A DNA stretch of 64,000 nt from Microlunatus lacustris (GTDB lineage Bacteria > Actinomycetota > Actinomycetes > Propionibacteriales > Propionibacteriaceae), in NCBI GenBank assembly GCA_039527025.1, contig BAAAJN010000004.1, forward strand, positions 124,001 to 188,000. Reading direction: 5' to 3'. Below, piece after piece: positions 44,183 through 53,043 of the stretch (position 1 is the stretch's first letter; each line of letters begins with the position of its first letter). Below the pieces are notes generated by a model. It saw nothing but the letters and a program-made list of their open reading frames with translations, had not been told where the DNA came from and made no database searches. The position numbers were made by a program, and so were the translations under genes.

Positions 44183-44289
44183 CGGGCGGGCCGGTGGCGC
44201 TGGAGCGGGGGGTGCGGCGGGGCAGGAGGGTGCGCAGGCACGAGGGTCTCGATTCGAGCAGGAACCCGGTCGCGGGGTTCTGGGCGGAC

Positions 44290-44475
44290 GACGACCGAGC
44301 CGGCAGGTTTTCGGACTCGGGGTCAGCCGGAGGTAGCACCTTCCCAGGACCTCGTCGGTCCCAGTGGTCTCACGCCACCGCCGTCACCCTCACCGCTGCG
44401 CGCCAGTCCCGGAGTTGCACCGGGTTCCCTGTCATCCTCGCGGATGCACGACCGACTCGTGCCGCCGAACCTAGC
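44290..44475 (-). ncRNA. Cobalamin riboswitch upstream of btuCDF
   Basis: Reading the minus strand, the conserved B12-box parts appear in order: GGGAACCCGGTGCAA then CTCCGGGACTG, CGCGCAGCGGTGAG, GAGACCACTGGGA, CTGGGAAGGTG, and GAGTCCGAAAACCTGCCGGC. This is the cobalamin riboswitch consensus. It precedes btuC by about 110 bases and should lower expression when B12 is plentiful. Between it and btuC, a short stem (AGGAACCC / GGGTTCT on the plus strand, 44260-44281) could be part of the expression platform. Confidence 0.95.
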
Positions 44476-44500
44476 AGGGTCTGGACAGCGGCGGCGGCCG

Positions 44501-45649
44501 TCACCACTCGGCGAAGCTGCCGTCGGGGTGCTCCCAGACCGGTGAGCCGGGCGGCAGGGGCCCGTCCACGGCCAGCGCCCGGACGGCCTCCTCGTCCACC
44601 TCGATGCCCAGTCCCGGCCCGGTCAGCCGGGGGACCGCGCCGTCCACCGGGCGCAGCACCTCGGGGTCGAGGAGCAGCGAGAAGTCGGGGGAGCCCGGGT
44701 CGTCCCAGCGCAGCACCTGCTCCTGGGCGAGCACGTTGGGCAGCGCGAGGTCCAGCTGCAGGCAGGCGGCGAGCGCGACGGGACCCAGCGGGCAGTGCGG
44801 GGCGAGCTGGGCGTCGTAGACCTCGGCCTGGGTGCCGATCCGGAACACCTCGGTGATGCCGCCGGCGTGCGAGGGGTCGGGCTGGACCACGGCCACCCCG
44901 GCCTCCAGCACCGCGCGGAACTCGGTCCGCGCGTAGAGGCGCTCGCCGGTGGCGATCGGCACGCTGGAGCAGCGGACCAGCTCGGGCAGCAGCGCCGAGT
45001 GCTCCGGCCGCAGCGGCTCCTCGACGAAGGTCAGCAGCAGCGGCTCGAGCAGCGGCAGCACGCGGCGGGCCATCGGGGCCGAGAGCCGGCCGTGCAGGTC
45101 CAGGGCGAGGTCGACGTCGTCCCCCACGGCGGCCCGCAGCTCGGTGAGGTCGGCCACCAGCCGGTGCACCGTGGCCGGGGTGTCGAGGAAGGCCACCGGC
45201 CCGTCGACCGCGACCTTGAGCAGGTCGTAGCCCTGCGTCACCAGGCGCCTGGCCAGCTCGGGATCCCCGGTCCGGCCGTCCGTGGCGTTGGCGTGGGCGT
45301 ACATCCGGACCCGCTCCCGGCAGGCTCCGCCGAGCAGCTCGTGCACCGGCACCCCCAGGGCCCGGCCGCGGAGGTCCCACAACGCCTGGTCGATCCCGGC
45401 CAGCGCCGAGTGCAGCACCGCGCCTCCGCGGTAGAACCCGCCGCGGGCCAGCACCTGCCACAGCTGGGTGATCCGGCGCGGGTCCCGGCCGAGCAGGTGC
45501 TCAGCCATCCGCTCGACCGCGGCCACGGTGGTCCGCGCCCAGTTCTCCAGCACCGGCTCCCCCCAGCCGACCAGGCCGGTGTCGGTCTCGATCCGCACCA
45601 GCGCCCGGCGGTTGCTGAGCACGAAGGTCTCCACCCGCGCGACCCTCAT
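44501..45649 (-). CDS. dgoD: D-galactonate dehydratase-like enolase-superfamily enzyme
   Basis: The 382-residue protein closely resembles DgoD. DLHGRLSAPMARRVL (D-x-H near 185), FVEEPL (about 206), TGERLY (about 233), QPDPSHAGGITE and LAPHCPLGPVALAACL (His near 284) are all conserved in type and position. DgoD dehydrates galactonate to 2-keto-3-deoxygalactonate, but related sugar acids are possible substrates. The start codon shares one base with the stop of the upstream dehydratase gene (TGATG), so both are in one operon. Confidence 0.88.
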   Translation of the reverse strand: MRVARVETFVLSNRRALVRIETDTGLVGWGEPVLENWARTTVAAVERMAEHLLGRDPRRITQLWQVLARGGFYRGGAVLHSALAGIDQALWDLRGRALGVPVHELLGGACRERVRMYAHANATDGRTGDPELARRLVTQGYDLLKVAVDGPVAFLDTPATVHRLVADLTELRAAVGDDVDLALDLHGRLSAPMARRVLPLLEPLLLTFVEEPLRPEHSALLPELVRCSSVPIATGERLYARTEFRAVLEAGVAVVQPDPSHAGGITEVFRIGTQAEVYDAQLAPHCPLGPVALAACLQLDLALPNVLAQEQVLRWDDPGSPDFSLLLDPEVLRPVDGAVPRLTGPGLGIEVDEEAVRALAVDGPLPPGSPVWEHPDGSFAEW

Positions 45650-46959
45650 CAGGGGAACACCAGCCCACCGTCGCGGCCGCGGACGCCCGCGGCCCAGGCG
45701 TCGTGCGGGGAGAGCGCGGCCGGGTAGCGGGCGGCGGCCCGCTCGTCCAGCTCGATGCCGAACCCCGGCGCCTCGTTCGGCACCAGCCACCCGCGGTCGG
45801 CCACCAGGGTGCCGGGGAAGACCTCGTGCACGGCGTCGGCGTACTCGTGGCCCTCCTGGATGCCGAAGGCGGGGGAGGAGACGTCGAGGGCGACGTTGGC
45901 GGCCGCGCCCACCGGGGAGGTGTCGCCCGGCGCGTGCCAGGCCGTCCGGACACCGGTCAGCTCGCACAGCGCGGCCAGCTTGCGGGCCGGGGTGAGTCCG
46001 CCGATGGCCGAGACGTGGCAGCGCAGCAGGTCCACCCCGCCGCCGCTGACCAGCCGGGCGGCGTCGGACACCGAGGTCGCCAGCTCTCCGACGGCCAGCG
46101 GCACGGGCGAGGACTGCCGCACCTGCGGCAGCTGGTCCCAGTGCTCGGGCGGGAGGACGTCCTCGAGGAAGAACGGCCGGTACGGCTCGACGGCCCGGGC
46201 CAGGGCGACGGCCTGCTTCGGCGTCAGCCGGGAGTGCACGTCGTGGCAGAGCTCGACGTCAGGGCCGAGCCGTTCGCGGGCGGCGGCGAAGAGCCGGGGG
46301 ACGGTCGTCAGGTACTCCGTCAGGCTGATCCCGTGCGGATAGGGGTCGCCCTCGAAGGTGCCGGGGATGCGAGGCGAGCCGTAGGTCCCGACGCCGTGCT
46401 GGGAGGTCTGCAGCCGGACGTGCCGCCAACCCCGGTCCGCGATCGCGGCGGCGGCGTCCACCGTCGCCGCCACCGACGGCCCGCTGGCGTGCACGTAGGT
46501 GTCGGCGGCCCAGCGCACCCGACCTCCGAGCAGCTCGTGCACCGGCGCCCCGGCCCGCTTGCCGGCGATGTCCCACAGGGCCATGTCGAGGCCCGACAGC
46601 GCGTTGTTCCCGACCGGGCCGTCCCGCCAGTAGCCCGAGAGGCGAGCCAGCCGGACCAGGTCCTCGATGTCGCCGGGGTAGCGACCGACCACCAGCCGGG
46701 CCAGGTGCTGCTCGACGAAGGCGACGACGGCGTGCCAGCGCTGGGTGAAGGTGGCACAACCGAGTCCCGACAGGCCGTCGACGCTGGTGTCCACCTTGAC
46801 CACGACGAGCGGGATGCCCTCCGGAGCGGTCACCACCGCCCGCACCCGGGTGATCCGGACGTCGTCGCGGGTCGGCCACGGCTGGGCCAGGGTGTCGAAC
46901 GGCTGCTCGGGCGTCGGCAGCGTCTGGCTGGGATCGGGGCCGGAAGGATCGGGGGCCAT
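45649..46959 (-). CDS. D-mannonate dehydratase-like protein (ManD/RspA family)
   Basis: The 436-residue enolase-superfamily protein has the ManD/RspA pattern: HDVHSRLTPKQAVALARAVEP (HDVH near 237), FLEDVLPPEHWDQL, VGELATS, and GIQEGHEY toward the end. True ManD enzymes dehydrate D-mannonate, while many relatives are slow or act on gluconate. The N-terminal 30 residues are Pro-rich and variable, so the start could be slightly later. It heads an operon with the DgoD-like gene; the MFS gene on the same strand lies 33 bases upstream. Confidence 0.82.
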   Translation of the reverse strand: MAPDPSGPDPSQTLPTPEQPFDTLAQPWPTRDDVRITRVRAVVTAPEGIPLVVVKVDTSVDGLSGLGCATFTQRWHAVVAFVEQHLARLVVGRYPGDIEDLVRLARLSGYWRDGPVGNNALSGLDMALWDIAGKRAGAPVHELLGGRVRWAADTYVHASGPSVAATVDAAAAIADRGWRHVRLQTSQHGVGTYGSPRIPGTFEGDPYPHGISLTEYLTTVPRLFAAARERLGPDVELCHDVHSRLTPKQAVALARAVEPYRPFFLEDVLPPEHWDQLPQVRQSSPVPLAVGELATSVSDAARLVSGGGVDLLRCHVSAIGGLTPARKLAALCELTGVRTAWHAPGDTSPVGAAANVALDVSSPAFGIQEGHEYADAVHEVFPGTLVADRGWLVPNEAPGFGIELDERAAARYPAALSPHDAWAAGVRGRDGGLVFP

Positions 46960-46992
46960 GCCTCATCCTCACCGGAGCGGCTGCAGCGGCCC

Positions 46993-48237
46993 TCACCGGG
47001 CCGGGACGGTCTCCAGGACCGGGGCGTCGACAGCCGGCCGGGCGGAGCGCCCGCTCAGCACCCCGGCCGCGGCGACCACCACCAGGCCGGCCAGGGGCAC
47101 GACCAGCAGACCGACCCGCAGCGAGGCCGCGTCCGCGACGGCTCCCACGACCGGTGGGGAGAGCAGGAAGCCGAGCCGCAGCAGCCAGCTGACGACCGTG
47201 AGGCCCGTGCCCGGCGGCAGCCCCGGGAGGGTGTCGGCCCCGTGCATCGCGGCCGGGATCAAGGTGGCGATGCCGAGCCCGGCGAGGCCGAAGCCGACGA
47301 CCGTGCCGGGCAGCGTGGGGACGAGGAGGGCTGACCCCATCCCGACCAGCGCGACCACCCCGCCGGTCCGGGCCACCGCCCGCTGCCCGAACCGGTCGAC
47401 GAGCGGGTCACCCAGGAAGCGGCCGATGCACTGCATCCCCTGCAGGGCGATGAAACCGGTGCCGGCGACGAAGGCCGAGGCGCCCAGCACGTCGGTCAGG
47501 TAGATCGCCGACCACGAGTTCCCGGAGTCCTCGATGACCCCGCCCGCCGCGCCCACCAGGACGAGCGCGCCCAGCACGGCGCAGACCCGGAGCCGTCCGG
47601 CGGTGACCCGACGGCCCGACGTCGGGGCGGAGGCGGCCGCGGGGGAGTCCGGCTCGTCAGGTTCGTCATCGTGCAGCATCCAGCGGAAGACCACCACCGC
47701 GACGGAGCTGAAGACGAGGGCTGAGGCGCCGAGGTGCAGCCCGCGGGGGAGCGCCACCTCCGCCGCCAGCGCGCCGAGAACGCCACCCACAACGGCACCG
47801 ACGCTCCAGATCGCGTGCAGGGAGTTGAGGATGGAGCGTCCGTACCGCCGCTGGACCCGCAGACCCTGGGAGTTCTGCGCCACGTCGGCCAGGGCGTCCA
47901 TGGCTCCGGCGAGCAGCAGCCCGGCCGCCAGCAGGACGCCGACCGGCGCGACGCCCGCGGCGAGCTGGCCCAGAGCCGCCACGACCGTGGCCCCGACGGC
48001 CAGCCGGTCCGAGCCGACCCGTCGGATCAGCACGCCGGCGGCGAGCCCCGCCAGCATCGCACCGACGGGGAAGCCGGCGACGGCCAGCCCGAACTCGGCG
48101 TTCGTCAGGCCGAGGTCGGCCTTGACCTCGGGGTAGCGCGGCACCAGGTTGGCGAACAGCGCGCCGTTGGTGAAGAACAGGGCACCGGTGGCCGCCCGCG
48201 CCCGACGGGCCGCGGTGGCGGGGCGCGGTTTCGTCAC
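46993..48237 (-). CDS. MFS transporter
   Basis: The 414-residue protein has about 12 helices and a hydrophilic central loop (about 180-200). GALFFTNGALFANLVPRYPEV near the N-terminus resembles the fucose-permease-like MFS group. GTG 48237 is 7 bases after TAGGCT on the minus strand, arguing against the longer upstream ORF and for a leaderless transcript. It lies 33 bases upstream of two sugar-acid dehydratase genes and may import their substrate (inference). Confidence 0.85.
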   Translation of the reverse strand: MTKPRPATAARRARAATGALFFTNGALFANLVPRYPEVKADLGLTNAEFGLAVAGFPVGAMLAGLAAGVLIRRVGSDRLAVGATVVAALGQLAAGVAPVGVLLAAGLLLAGAMDALADVAQNSQGLRVQRRYGRSILNSLHAIWSVGAVVGGVLGALAAEVALPRGLHLGASALVFSSVAVVVFRWMLHDDEPDEPDSPAAASAPTSGRRVTAGRLRVCAVLGALVLVGAAGGVIEDSGNSWSAIYLTDVLGASAFVAGTGFIALQGMQCIGRFLGDPLVDRFGQRAVARTGGVVALVGMGSALLVPTLPGTVVGFGLAGLGIATLIPAAMHGADTLPGLPPGTGLTVVSWLLRLGFLLSPPVVGAVADAASLRVGLLVVPLAGLVVVAAAGVLSGRSARPAVDAPVLETVPAR

Positions 48238-48329
48238 CGGCGACAGCCTAGGGAGATCGCGTCGCTGGATCGAATCAGAGCGAGGGGCGCCCGTTTGCCT
48301 CCGCCCGTCCTGGTGCGTCAGGCTGCGGT

Positions 48330-48533
48330 ATGACGACAAACGGTCCTCGGGCCTCGACGGTCCTGCTGGCGCTCGGAGCCCACGCGGGCCTGACGGCGCT
48401 CGTGTGGCGCGACATCGCCACCCGCAGCCGGTCCGAGCTGCGCGGCAGCCCGACCTTGTGGCGGGTGCTGACCGCGCTCAACACCGGCAACCACCTCGTG
48501 TACCTGCTGGTCGGACGACGCTCCCGCAGCTGA
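48330..48533 (+). CDS. Small membrane protein
   Basis: The 67-residue protein has one or two hydrophobic segments (VLLALGAHAGLTALVW and LNTGNHLVYLLVGRR). The ending with a Tyr-rich helix and GRR recalls the N-terminal domain of phospholipase D-like proteins, but it is too short for a confident family. The frame has high GC3. Function unknown. Confidence 0.6.
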   Translation: MTTNGPRASTVLLALGAHAGLTALVWRDIATRSRSELRGSPTLWRVLTALNTGNHLVYLLVGRRSRS

Positions 48534-48617
48534 GCGGTGCGTCGACTGCGCGCCCCAGCAGGCCAGCGGCCACGGGGGACCTGCTGAGGTGCGCACGCGA
48601 CGAGTCGCCTACCGCTG

Positions 48618-48645
48618 TTCTGACATAATGTTACTTATCGGACAG
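48618..48645. other. dif: Putative dif site for XerC/XerD recombination
   Basis: On the plus strand the 28 bases read TTCTGACATAA (48618-48628), TGTTAC (48629-48634), TTATCGGACAG (48635-48645). On the minus strand this is an 11-base XerC arm ending CCGATAA, a 6-base centre, and an XerD arm beginning TTATGTCA. The run ACATTATGTCA and the block CCGATAA match the actinobacterial dif consensus as I remember it. It is a lone AT-rich island between genes and near no integrase. It should mark the place of chromosome dimer resolution, near the terminus. Confidence 0.82.
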
Positions 48646-48673
48646 GTCTGCAGGAACGTGGGGAAGGCCGGGA

Positions 48674-49999
48674 TCAGGCTTCCCGGTGCCTCGTCAGCCG
48701 CGCGAGCCCGTACAGCACCACACCCACGACGAGCAGGCCCAGGCCGTAGAGCCAGACCGTCGCCTCCTGCCTGGTCAGCAGCAGCACGCAGGACGCGACA
48801 CCGAGCACCGGGAAGACCGCCGGCACGGTGAAGTGCGCGTGCTCGACGCGGTCCCGGCGCAGCACGAGGACGGCGATGTTGGTGCTGATGAAGACGAACA
48901 GCAGCAGCAGCACCACGGTGCTGGCCAGCACGGACAGGTCGCCGACCAGGGTCAGGGCCATGGCCAGCACGGTGGTGGCGACGATGGCCACCACCGGGGT
49001 GCGACGGCCCGGCAGGATCCGCGACAGCACGCCGGGCAGCAGGCCCTGCTCGGCCATGCCGTAGGTCACCCGGCTGGCCATGATCATGGTGAGCAGGGCG
49101 CCGTTGGCCACCGCGACCAGGGCGATCAGGCTGAAGACCCAGGCCGGGATGCCGACCCCGGTGGCCTGGACCACGGCGAGCAGCGGGCCGCTCGAGGCCG
49201 ACAGCTCGGCGGCGGGCAGGGCGATCGAGCTGGCCAGGCCGACCAGGACGTAGACGAGACCGGCCACCAGCAGGGAGCCGAACAGTGCCCGCGGGTAGAC
49301 CCGGCTGGGGTCGCGGACCTCCTCGGCCACGTTGGCCGAGGTCTCGAAGCCGACGAAGGAGTAGTAGGCGATGACCGCGGCGCCGAGCGTCGCGGTGGCC
49401 GGGCTGACGCCGGCCGGGAACTCGGTGACCCGGGCCACGTCGCCGCCGCCGCGGCCCAGCAGCACGGCCACCGTGGCGATGACGATGAGCAGACCGCTGA
49501 CCTCGACGACGGTCATCACCAGGTTCGTCTTGAGCGACTCGCTGATCCCGCGGGCGTTGAGCAGGGCCACCAGGCCCAGGAAGACGACGGCGGCGGGTGC
49601 GGCCGGCACGTCCAGGAAGGTGCCCAGGTAGTCACCGGCGAAGGCCAGGGCCAGGCCGGCGGCGCTGGTGACGCCGGCGGCCAGCATGCTGAAGCCGACC
49701 AGGAACGCGACCAGCGGGTTCTTGAAGGCGCGCTCGGCGAAGATCGCCGCCCCGCCGGCGCGCGGGTACTTGGTGACCAGCTCGGCGTAGGAGCCGGCGG
49801 TCAGCAGGGCCAGCAGCAGGGCCACCGCCAGCGGCACCCAGAGCGCACCGCCCACCTCCTGCGACAGCACCCCCATCAGGGCGTAGATGCCGGCGCCGAG
49901 CACGTCGCCGAGGATGAACACGAAGAGCAGGGGTCCGGTGATGCTCTGCCGGAGCTTCGACTCCCCCGTCGCCGTGACGGGGGTGAGCTGCGTCGCCAT
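48674..49999 (-). CDS. APC-family amino acid permease
   Basis: The 441-residue protein has about 12 helices and the APC pattern: GPLLFVFILGDVLGAGIYALMG in the first helix, YPRAGGAAIFAERAF, and YYSFVGFETSANVAEEVRDPSR in the middle. It would import an amino acid or polyamine with protons. ATG 49999 starts the conserved part; upstream in-frame codons to 50068 are possible but variable. Substrate unknown. Confidence 0.87.
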   Translation of the reverse strand: MATQLTPVTATGESKLRQSITGPLLFVFILGDVLGAGIYALMGVLSQEVGGALWVPLAVALLLALLTAGSYAELVTKYPRAGGAAIFAERAFKNPLVAFLVGFSMLAAGVTSAAGLALAFAGDYLGTFLDVPAAPAAVVFLGLVALLNARGISESLKTNLVMTVVEVSGLLIVIATVAVLLGRGGGDVARVTEFPAGVSPATATLGAAVIAYYSFVGFETSANVAEEVRDPSRVYPRALFGSLLVAGLVYVLVGLASSIALPAAELSASSGPLLAVVQATGVGIPAWVFSLIALVAVANGALLTMIMASRVTYGMAEQGLLPGVLSRILPGRRTPVVAIVATTVLAMALTLVGDLSVLASTVVLLLLFVFISTNIAVLVLRRDRVEHAHFTVPAVFPVLGVASCVLLLTRQEATVWLYGLGLLVVGVVLYGLARLTRHREA

Positions 50000-50088
50000 A
50001 GAGGTGCCTGTCGCTGGAGGGATCCGGGGCCGCACCGTCGCGGGCCGAGCCAGCATGCCACCCCGCACAACCCCCTGGCCGGCGGGCG

Positions 50089-52320
50089 TCAGCGGGGAGC
50101 GCGGCGCCCCTGCTCCTGGCCGGGCAGCTGCCCTGGCTGCTGCGGCCCGGGCTGGCTCCCGAAGGCGCCCGGCCGGTCGGCCGTGGTCGAGCCGTCGCCG
50201 CGCACCAGAGCCGCCGGCGGGGCGTCGAAGCGGGTGGCCGGCTGGTCGTCGAGGTAGGACTCCATCGCCGGCTTCCAGATGCGCACGCCCGCGTCACCAC
50301 TGCCCGAGCCCTCGAGCACGTCGCCGGTCGAGGGCACCACGAAGTTCTTCAGCCCGGAGCGGCGGTAGCCGGCCCCGTCGGAGACGAAGGGCTTGCGGGC
50401 GTTGTCGACCGAGATCATCGCGGCGCCGGCGGCTTCGGGGGTGTAGCCGACGAACCAGGTGGCGGCGTTGCTGTCGATGGTGCCGGTCTTGCCGGCCTGG
50501 GGACGGCCGTCGCTGGTCGCCACACGGCCACCGGTGCCCCGCGTCATCACCCCGGCGAGCATCGCGTTCACGGCGTCGGCCACGTCTTCGCTCAGCACCC
50601 GGGTGCAGTTCCCGTCCGGGACCTCGAGCTCGGCGCCGGCCGGGTCGGTGATGGAGTCGAGCACCACCGGGTCGCAGTGGATGCCCCCGGAGGCGAAGGT
50701 GGCGTAGGCGGTGGCCATGGACAGCGGGTCGACCTCGACCGTACCCAGGGTGAAGGACGGCTTGTCGTCGTAGGAGCTCACCGGGGCGTCAGCGGTGCTG
50801 CTCTGCACGCCGAGCTTCTCGGCCATCCGGGTCACGTCGCACAGGCCGACGTCGAGGGCCAGCCGGACGAAGTAGGTGTTCACCGACCGCTGCGCGGCGA
50901 GGTTCATGTCCATCACGCCGTTGGTCCCGGTGGAGTTGCTGACCTCCCACTTCCCGTTGACCTGCTCGGTCCCCTCGCAGCTCTCGAAGGTGGCTCCGGA
51001 GAAGTCGATCGTCCGGCGCGCGTCGTAGCGGGTGGAGAGCGGGATGCCGTTCTCGAGCGCGGCGGCGGCGGTGAAGGCCTTGAAGGTCGAGCCGGCCTGG
51101 AAGCCCTGCGCGCCACCGAGGGCCGGCGGCACCGAGTAGTTCCAGTACGTCTCCCCCGCCTTCGCGTCGGAGCCCATCACCGGCCGGCTCTGCGCCATGG
51201 CCAGCACCCGCCCGGTCCCGGGCTCGACCATGTCCATCACGGCGATCAGCGGGTCGGTCGGGCCGACCACGTCGCTGACCGCCTCCTGGGTGGCGGCCTG
51301 GGTGTCGGGGTCCAGAGCGGTCTCGATGGTGAGGCCGCCGCGGAGCACGGCCTGCTCCCGCTCCTCGGGGCTGGCCCCCAGGCTCGGGGTCTGCAGCAGG
51401 GTCTTGTAGACGTAGTCGCACAGGAACGGGAAGTCGCTCACCGTGCACCCGCTGGTGGTGGTCTCGACGTCGTCCTCGTCGAAGCCCGCCTGCTGCGCCT
51501 TCTTGGCCTGCGCCTGCGTGATCGTGCCCAGCTGGGCCATCCGGGCGAGCACGACGTCGCGGCGCTGCAGGCCGGCGTCCTCGTTCTCGACCGGGTTGAA
51601 GGCGGTGGGGTTCTGCACCAGGCCGGCCAGCATCGCCGCCTGCGGCAGGGTCAGCTTCGCGGCGGTGGTGCCGAAGTAGTGCTCGGCGGCGGCCTGGACC
51701 CCGTAGGCGCCGTCCCCGTAGTAGGCGATGTTCAGGTAGCGCTCGAGGATCTCGTCCTTGCTGAGGTTCTGCTCCACCGAGATGGCGTAGCGCAGCTCCT
51801 TGATCTTGCGGGTGTAGGTGCCGGCTCGGGCCTCCTCGACCGCCTGCTCGTTCCCCGCCTTGGCGGCCTCCTCGACCTGGACCATCTTCACGTACTGCTG
51901 GGTGATGCTGGAGCCGCCCTGGGTGACGTCGTCGGCGGCGGTGTTGCGCAGGAAGGCGCGGAGCGTGCCGACCGGGTCGATGGGCCCGTGCTCGTAGTAG
52001 CGGTGGTCCTCGATGGAGATGATCGCCTCCCGCATCACCGGGGCGATCTCGTCCAGGCCGACGTAGACCCGGTTCTCGGCGAAGAAGGTGGCCAGCACGT
52101 CACCGTCGGCGTCCAGCACCTGGCTGCGCTGGGACTGCGCCGGGGCGTCGAAGGCGACGGGCAGCGTCTCCAGCTCCTCCTCGGCCGCTCCGGTGGCCCA
52201 GCTGGCCGCCGCGACCGCGGGCATCACCAGGCCGGCCGCCAGCAGCCCGGCGACGGCGCTGACCGCCACGAAGACGAGGGCCGCGGTGGTGCGGCGAGGT
52301 CGCGAGGACAGAGGGGGCAT
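50089..52320 (-). CDS. ponA: Class A penicillin-binding protein (transglycosylase/transpeptidase)
   Basis: The 743-residue bifunctional enzyme has an N-terminal membrane anchor (about 12-40) and a GT51 transglycosylase with EDHRYYEHGPIDP (catalytic Glu near 103) and GGSSITQQYVKM. The transpeptidase has STFK (about 413), SVN (about 475) and KTGT (about 609). It polymerises and cross-links peptidoglycan outside the membrane. The tail is Pro/Gln-rich. TACGGT on the minus strand (52332-52327) is 6 bases before the ATG, with GGAAGG between, so it could start leaderless or with a minimal binding site. Confidence 0.94.
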   Translation of the reverse strand: MPPLSSRPRRTTAALVFVAVSAVAGLLAAGLVMPAVAAASWATGAAEEELETLPVAFDAPAQSQRSQVLDADGDVLATFFAENRVYVGLDEIAPVMREAIISIEDHRYYEHGPIDPVGTLRAFLRNTAADDVTQGGSSITQQYVKMVQVEEAAKAGNEQAVEEARAGTYTRKIKELRYAISVEQNLSKDEILERYLNIAYYGDGAYGVQAAAEHYFGTTAAKLTLPQAAMLAGLVQNPTAFNPVENEDAGLQRRDVVLARMAQLGTITQAQAKKAQQAGFDEDDVETTTSGCTVSDFPFLCDYVYKTLLQTPSLGASPEEREQAVLRGGLTIETALDPDTQAATQEAVSDVVGPTDPLIAVMDMVEPGTGRVLAMAQSRPVMGSDAKAGETYWNYSVPPALGGAQGFQAGSTFKAFTAAAALENGIPLSTRYDARRTIDFSGATFESCEGTEQVNGKWEVSNSTGTNGVMDMNLAAQRSVNTYFVRLALDVGLCDVTRMAEKLGVQSSTADAPVSSYDDKPSFTLGTVEVDPLSMATAYATFASGGIHCDPVVLDSITDPAGAELEVPDGNCTRVLSEDVADAVNAMLAGVMTRGTGGRVATSDGRPQAGKTGTIDSNAATWFVGYTPEAAGAAMISVDNARKPFVSDGAGYRRSGLKNFVVPSTGDVLEGSGSGDAGVRIWKPAMESYLDDQPATRFDAPPAALVRGDGSTTADRPGAFGSQPGPQQPGQLPGQEQGRRAPR

Positions 52321-52436
52321 CCTTCCACCGTAGGAGCAGCACCGGCCGGAACCCAGGTTCTGCGGGGCTTCTCACACCGGGAACAATCCGCGCTGACCAG
52401 GCGTTGCGGGCCGCCGACGAGGCGCACGGCGCGCGG

Positions 52437-52982
52437 TCAGGCTGCGGCAGCCGTGCGCAGCGCGCGGACGTAGCGTCTGGCCATACGGTGCTGCCCGGCC
52501 TGCGCGACCGGTGCACCCAGGATCGTGAACCAGCGACCACCGCGGGAGAAGGCGACGAGCTCGAAGGACACGGCACCGTCGTCGGCCAGCCCGACGGTGA
52601 ACGACTCCTCGCCCCGGGCCGGGTGGCCGGGCAGCGTGCCGTAGACGAAGCCGCGCCGGTGCGCGTCCTCGACCACCTCGACGACCCGGACGGGGATGCG
52701 CAGGGCGAGCGGACCGAGGCCCAGCCGCAGCTCCGCCACCGTGCCGATCCGCACCCGGCGGTCGGACACCTGGGCGGAGAGGCCCGCCCCCTCGTGCATG
52801 CCCCAGGTCAGCAACGAGTTCGCGGCGGCCTCGAACGCCGCCCGGCCGCTGCCGACCCGGGCGGAGAGGTGCTGGTGGTTGTAGCCGGTGGGCAGGGGCC
52901 CGCGGGTCGCCCCGACCTCGGGGTAGGTGAGGTCGGCCCGCTGCAGGGCCAGCGCCCGCTGCGGGGCCAGCAGCTCCACCAC
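52437..52982 (-). CDS. DUF1990 family protein
   Basis: The 181-residue protein has the DUF1990 core: LTYPEVGATRG, LPTGYNH, WGMHEGAGL, and a C-terminal FTVGLADDGAVSFELVAFSR followed by RYVRALR. The fold is probably SRPBCC-like. GTG 52982 (or the adjacent GTG 52979) follows GGAGGGGAGGG; the extension upstream is not conserved. Function unknown. It is 61 bases downstream of the yczE-like gene on the same strand. Confidence 0.85.
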   Translation of the reverse strand: MVELLAPQRALALQRADLTYPEVGATRGPLPTGYNHQHLSARVGSGRAAFEAAANSLLTWGMHEGAGLSAQVSDRRVRIGTVAELRLGLGPLALRIPVRVVEVVEDAHRRGFVYGTLPGHPARGEESFTVGLADDGAVSFELVAFSRGGRWFTILGAPVAQAGQHRMARRYVRALRTAAAA

Positions 52983-53043
52983 GTCGCCCTCCCCTCCCCC
53001 GTGCTCGTCGGCCGCCCGCGATCCTGCCACGGGGCGGTCGGGC

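Noticed and set aside
48546..48596. Strong terminator before dif
   Set aside because: CAGCAGG and CCTGCTG can pair, but the loop is long and the outer stem is imperfect, so it was not listed as a feature.
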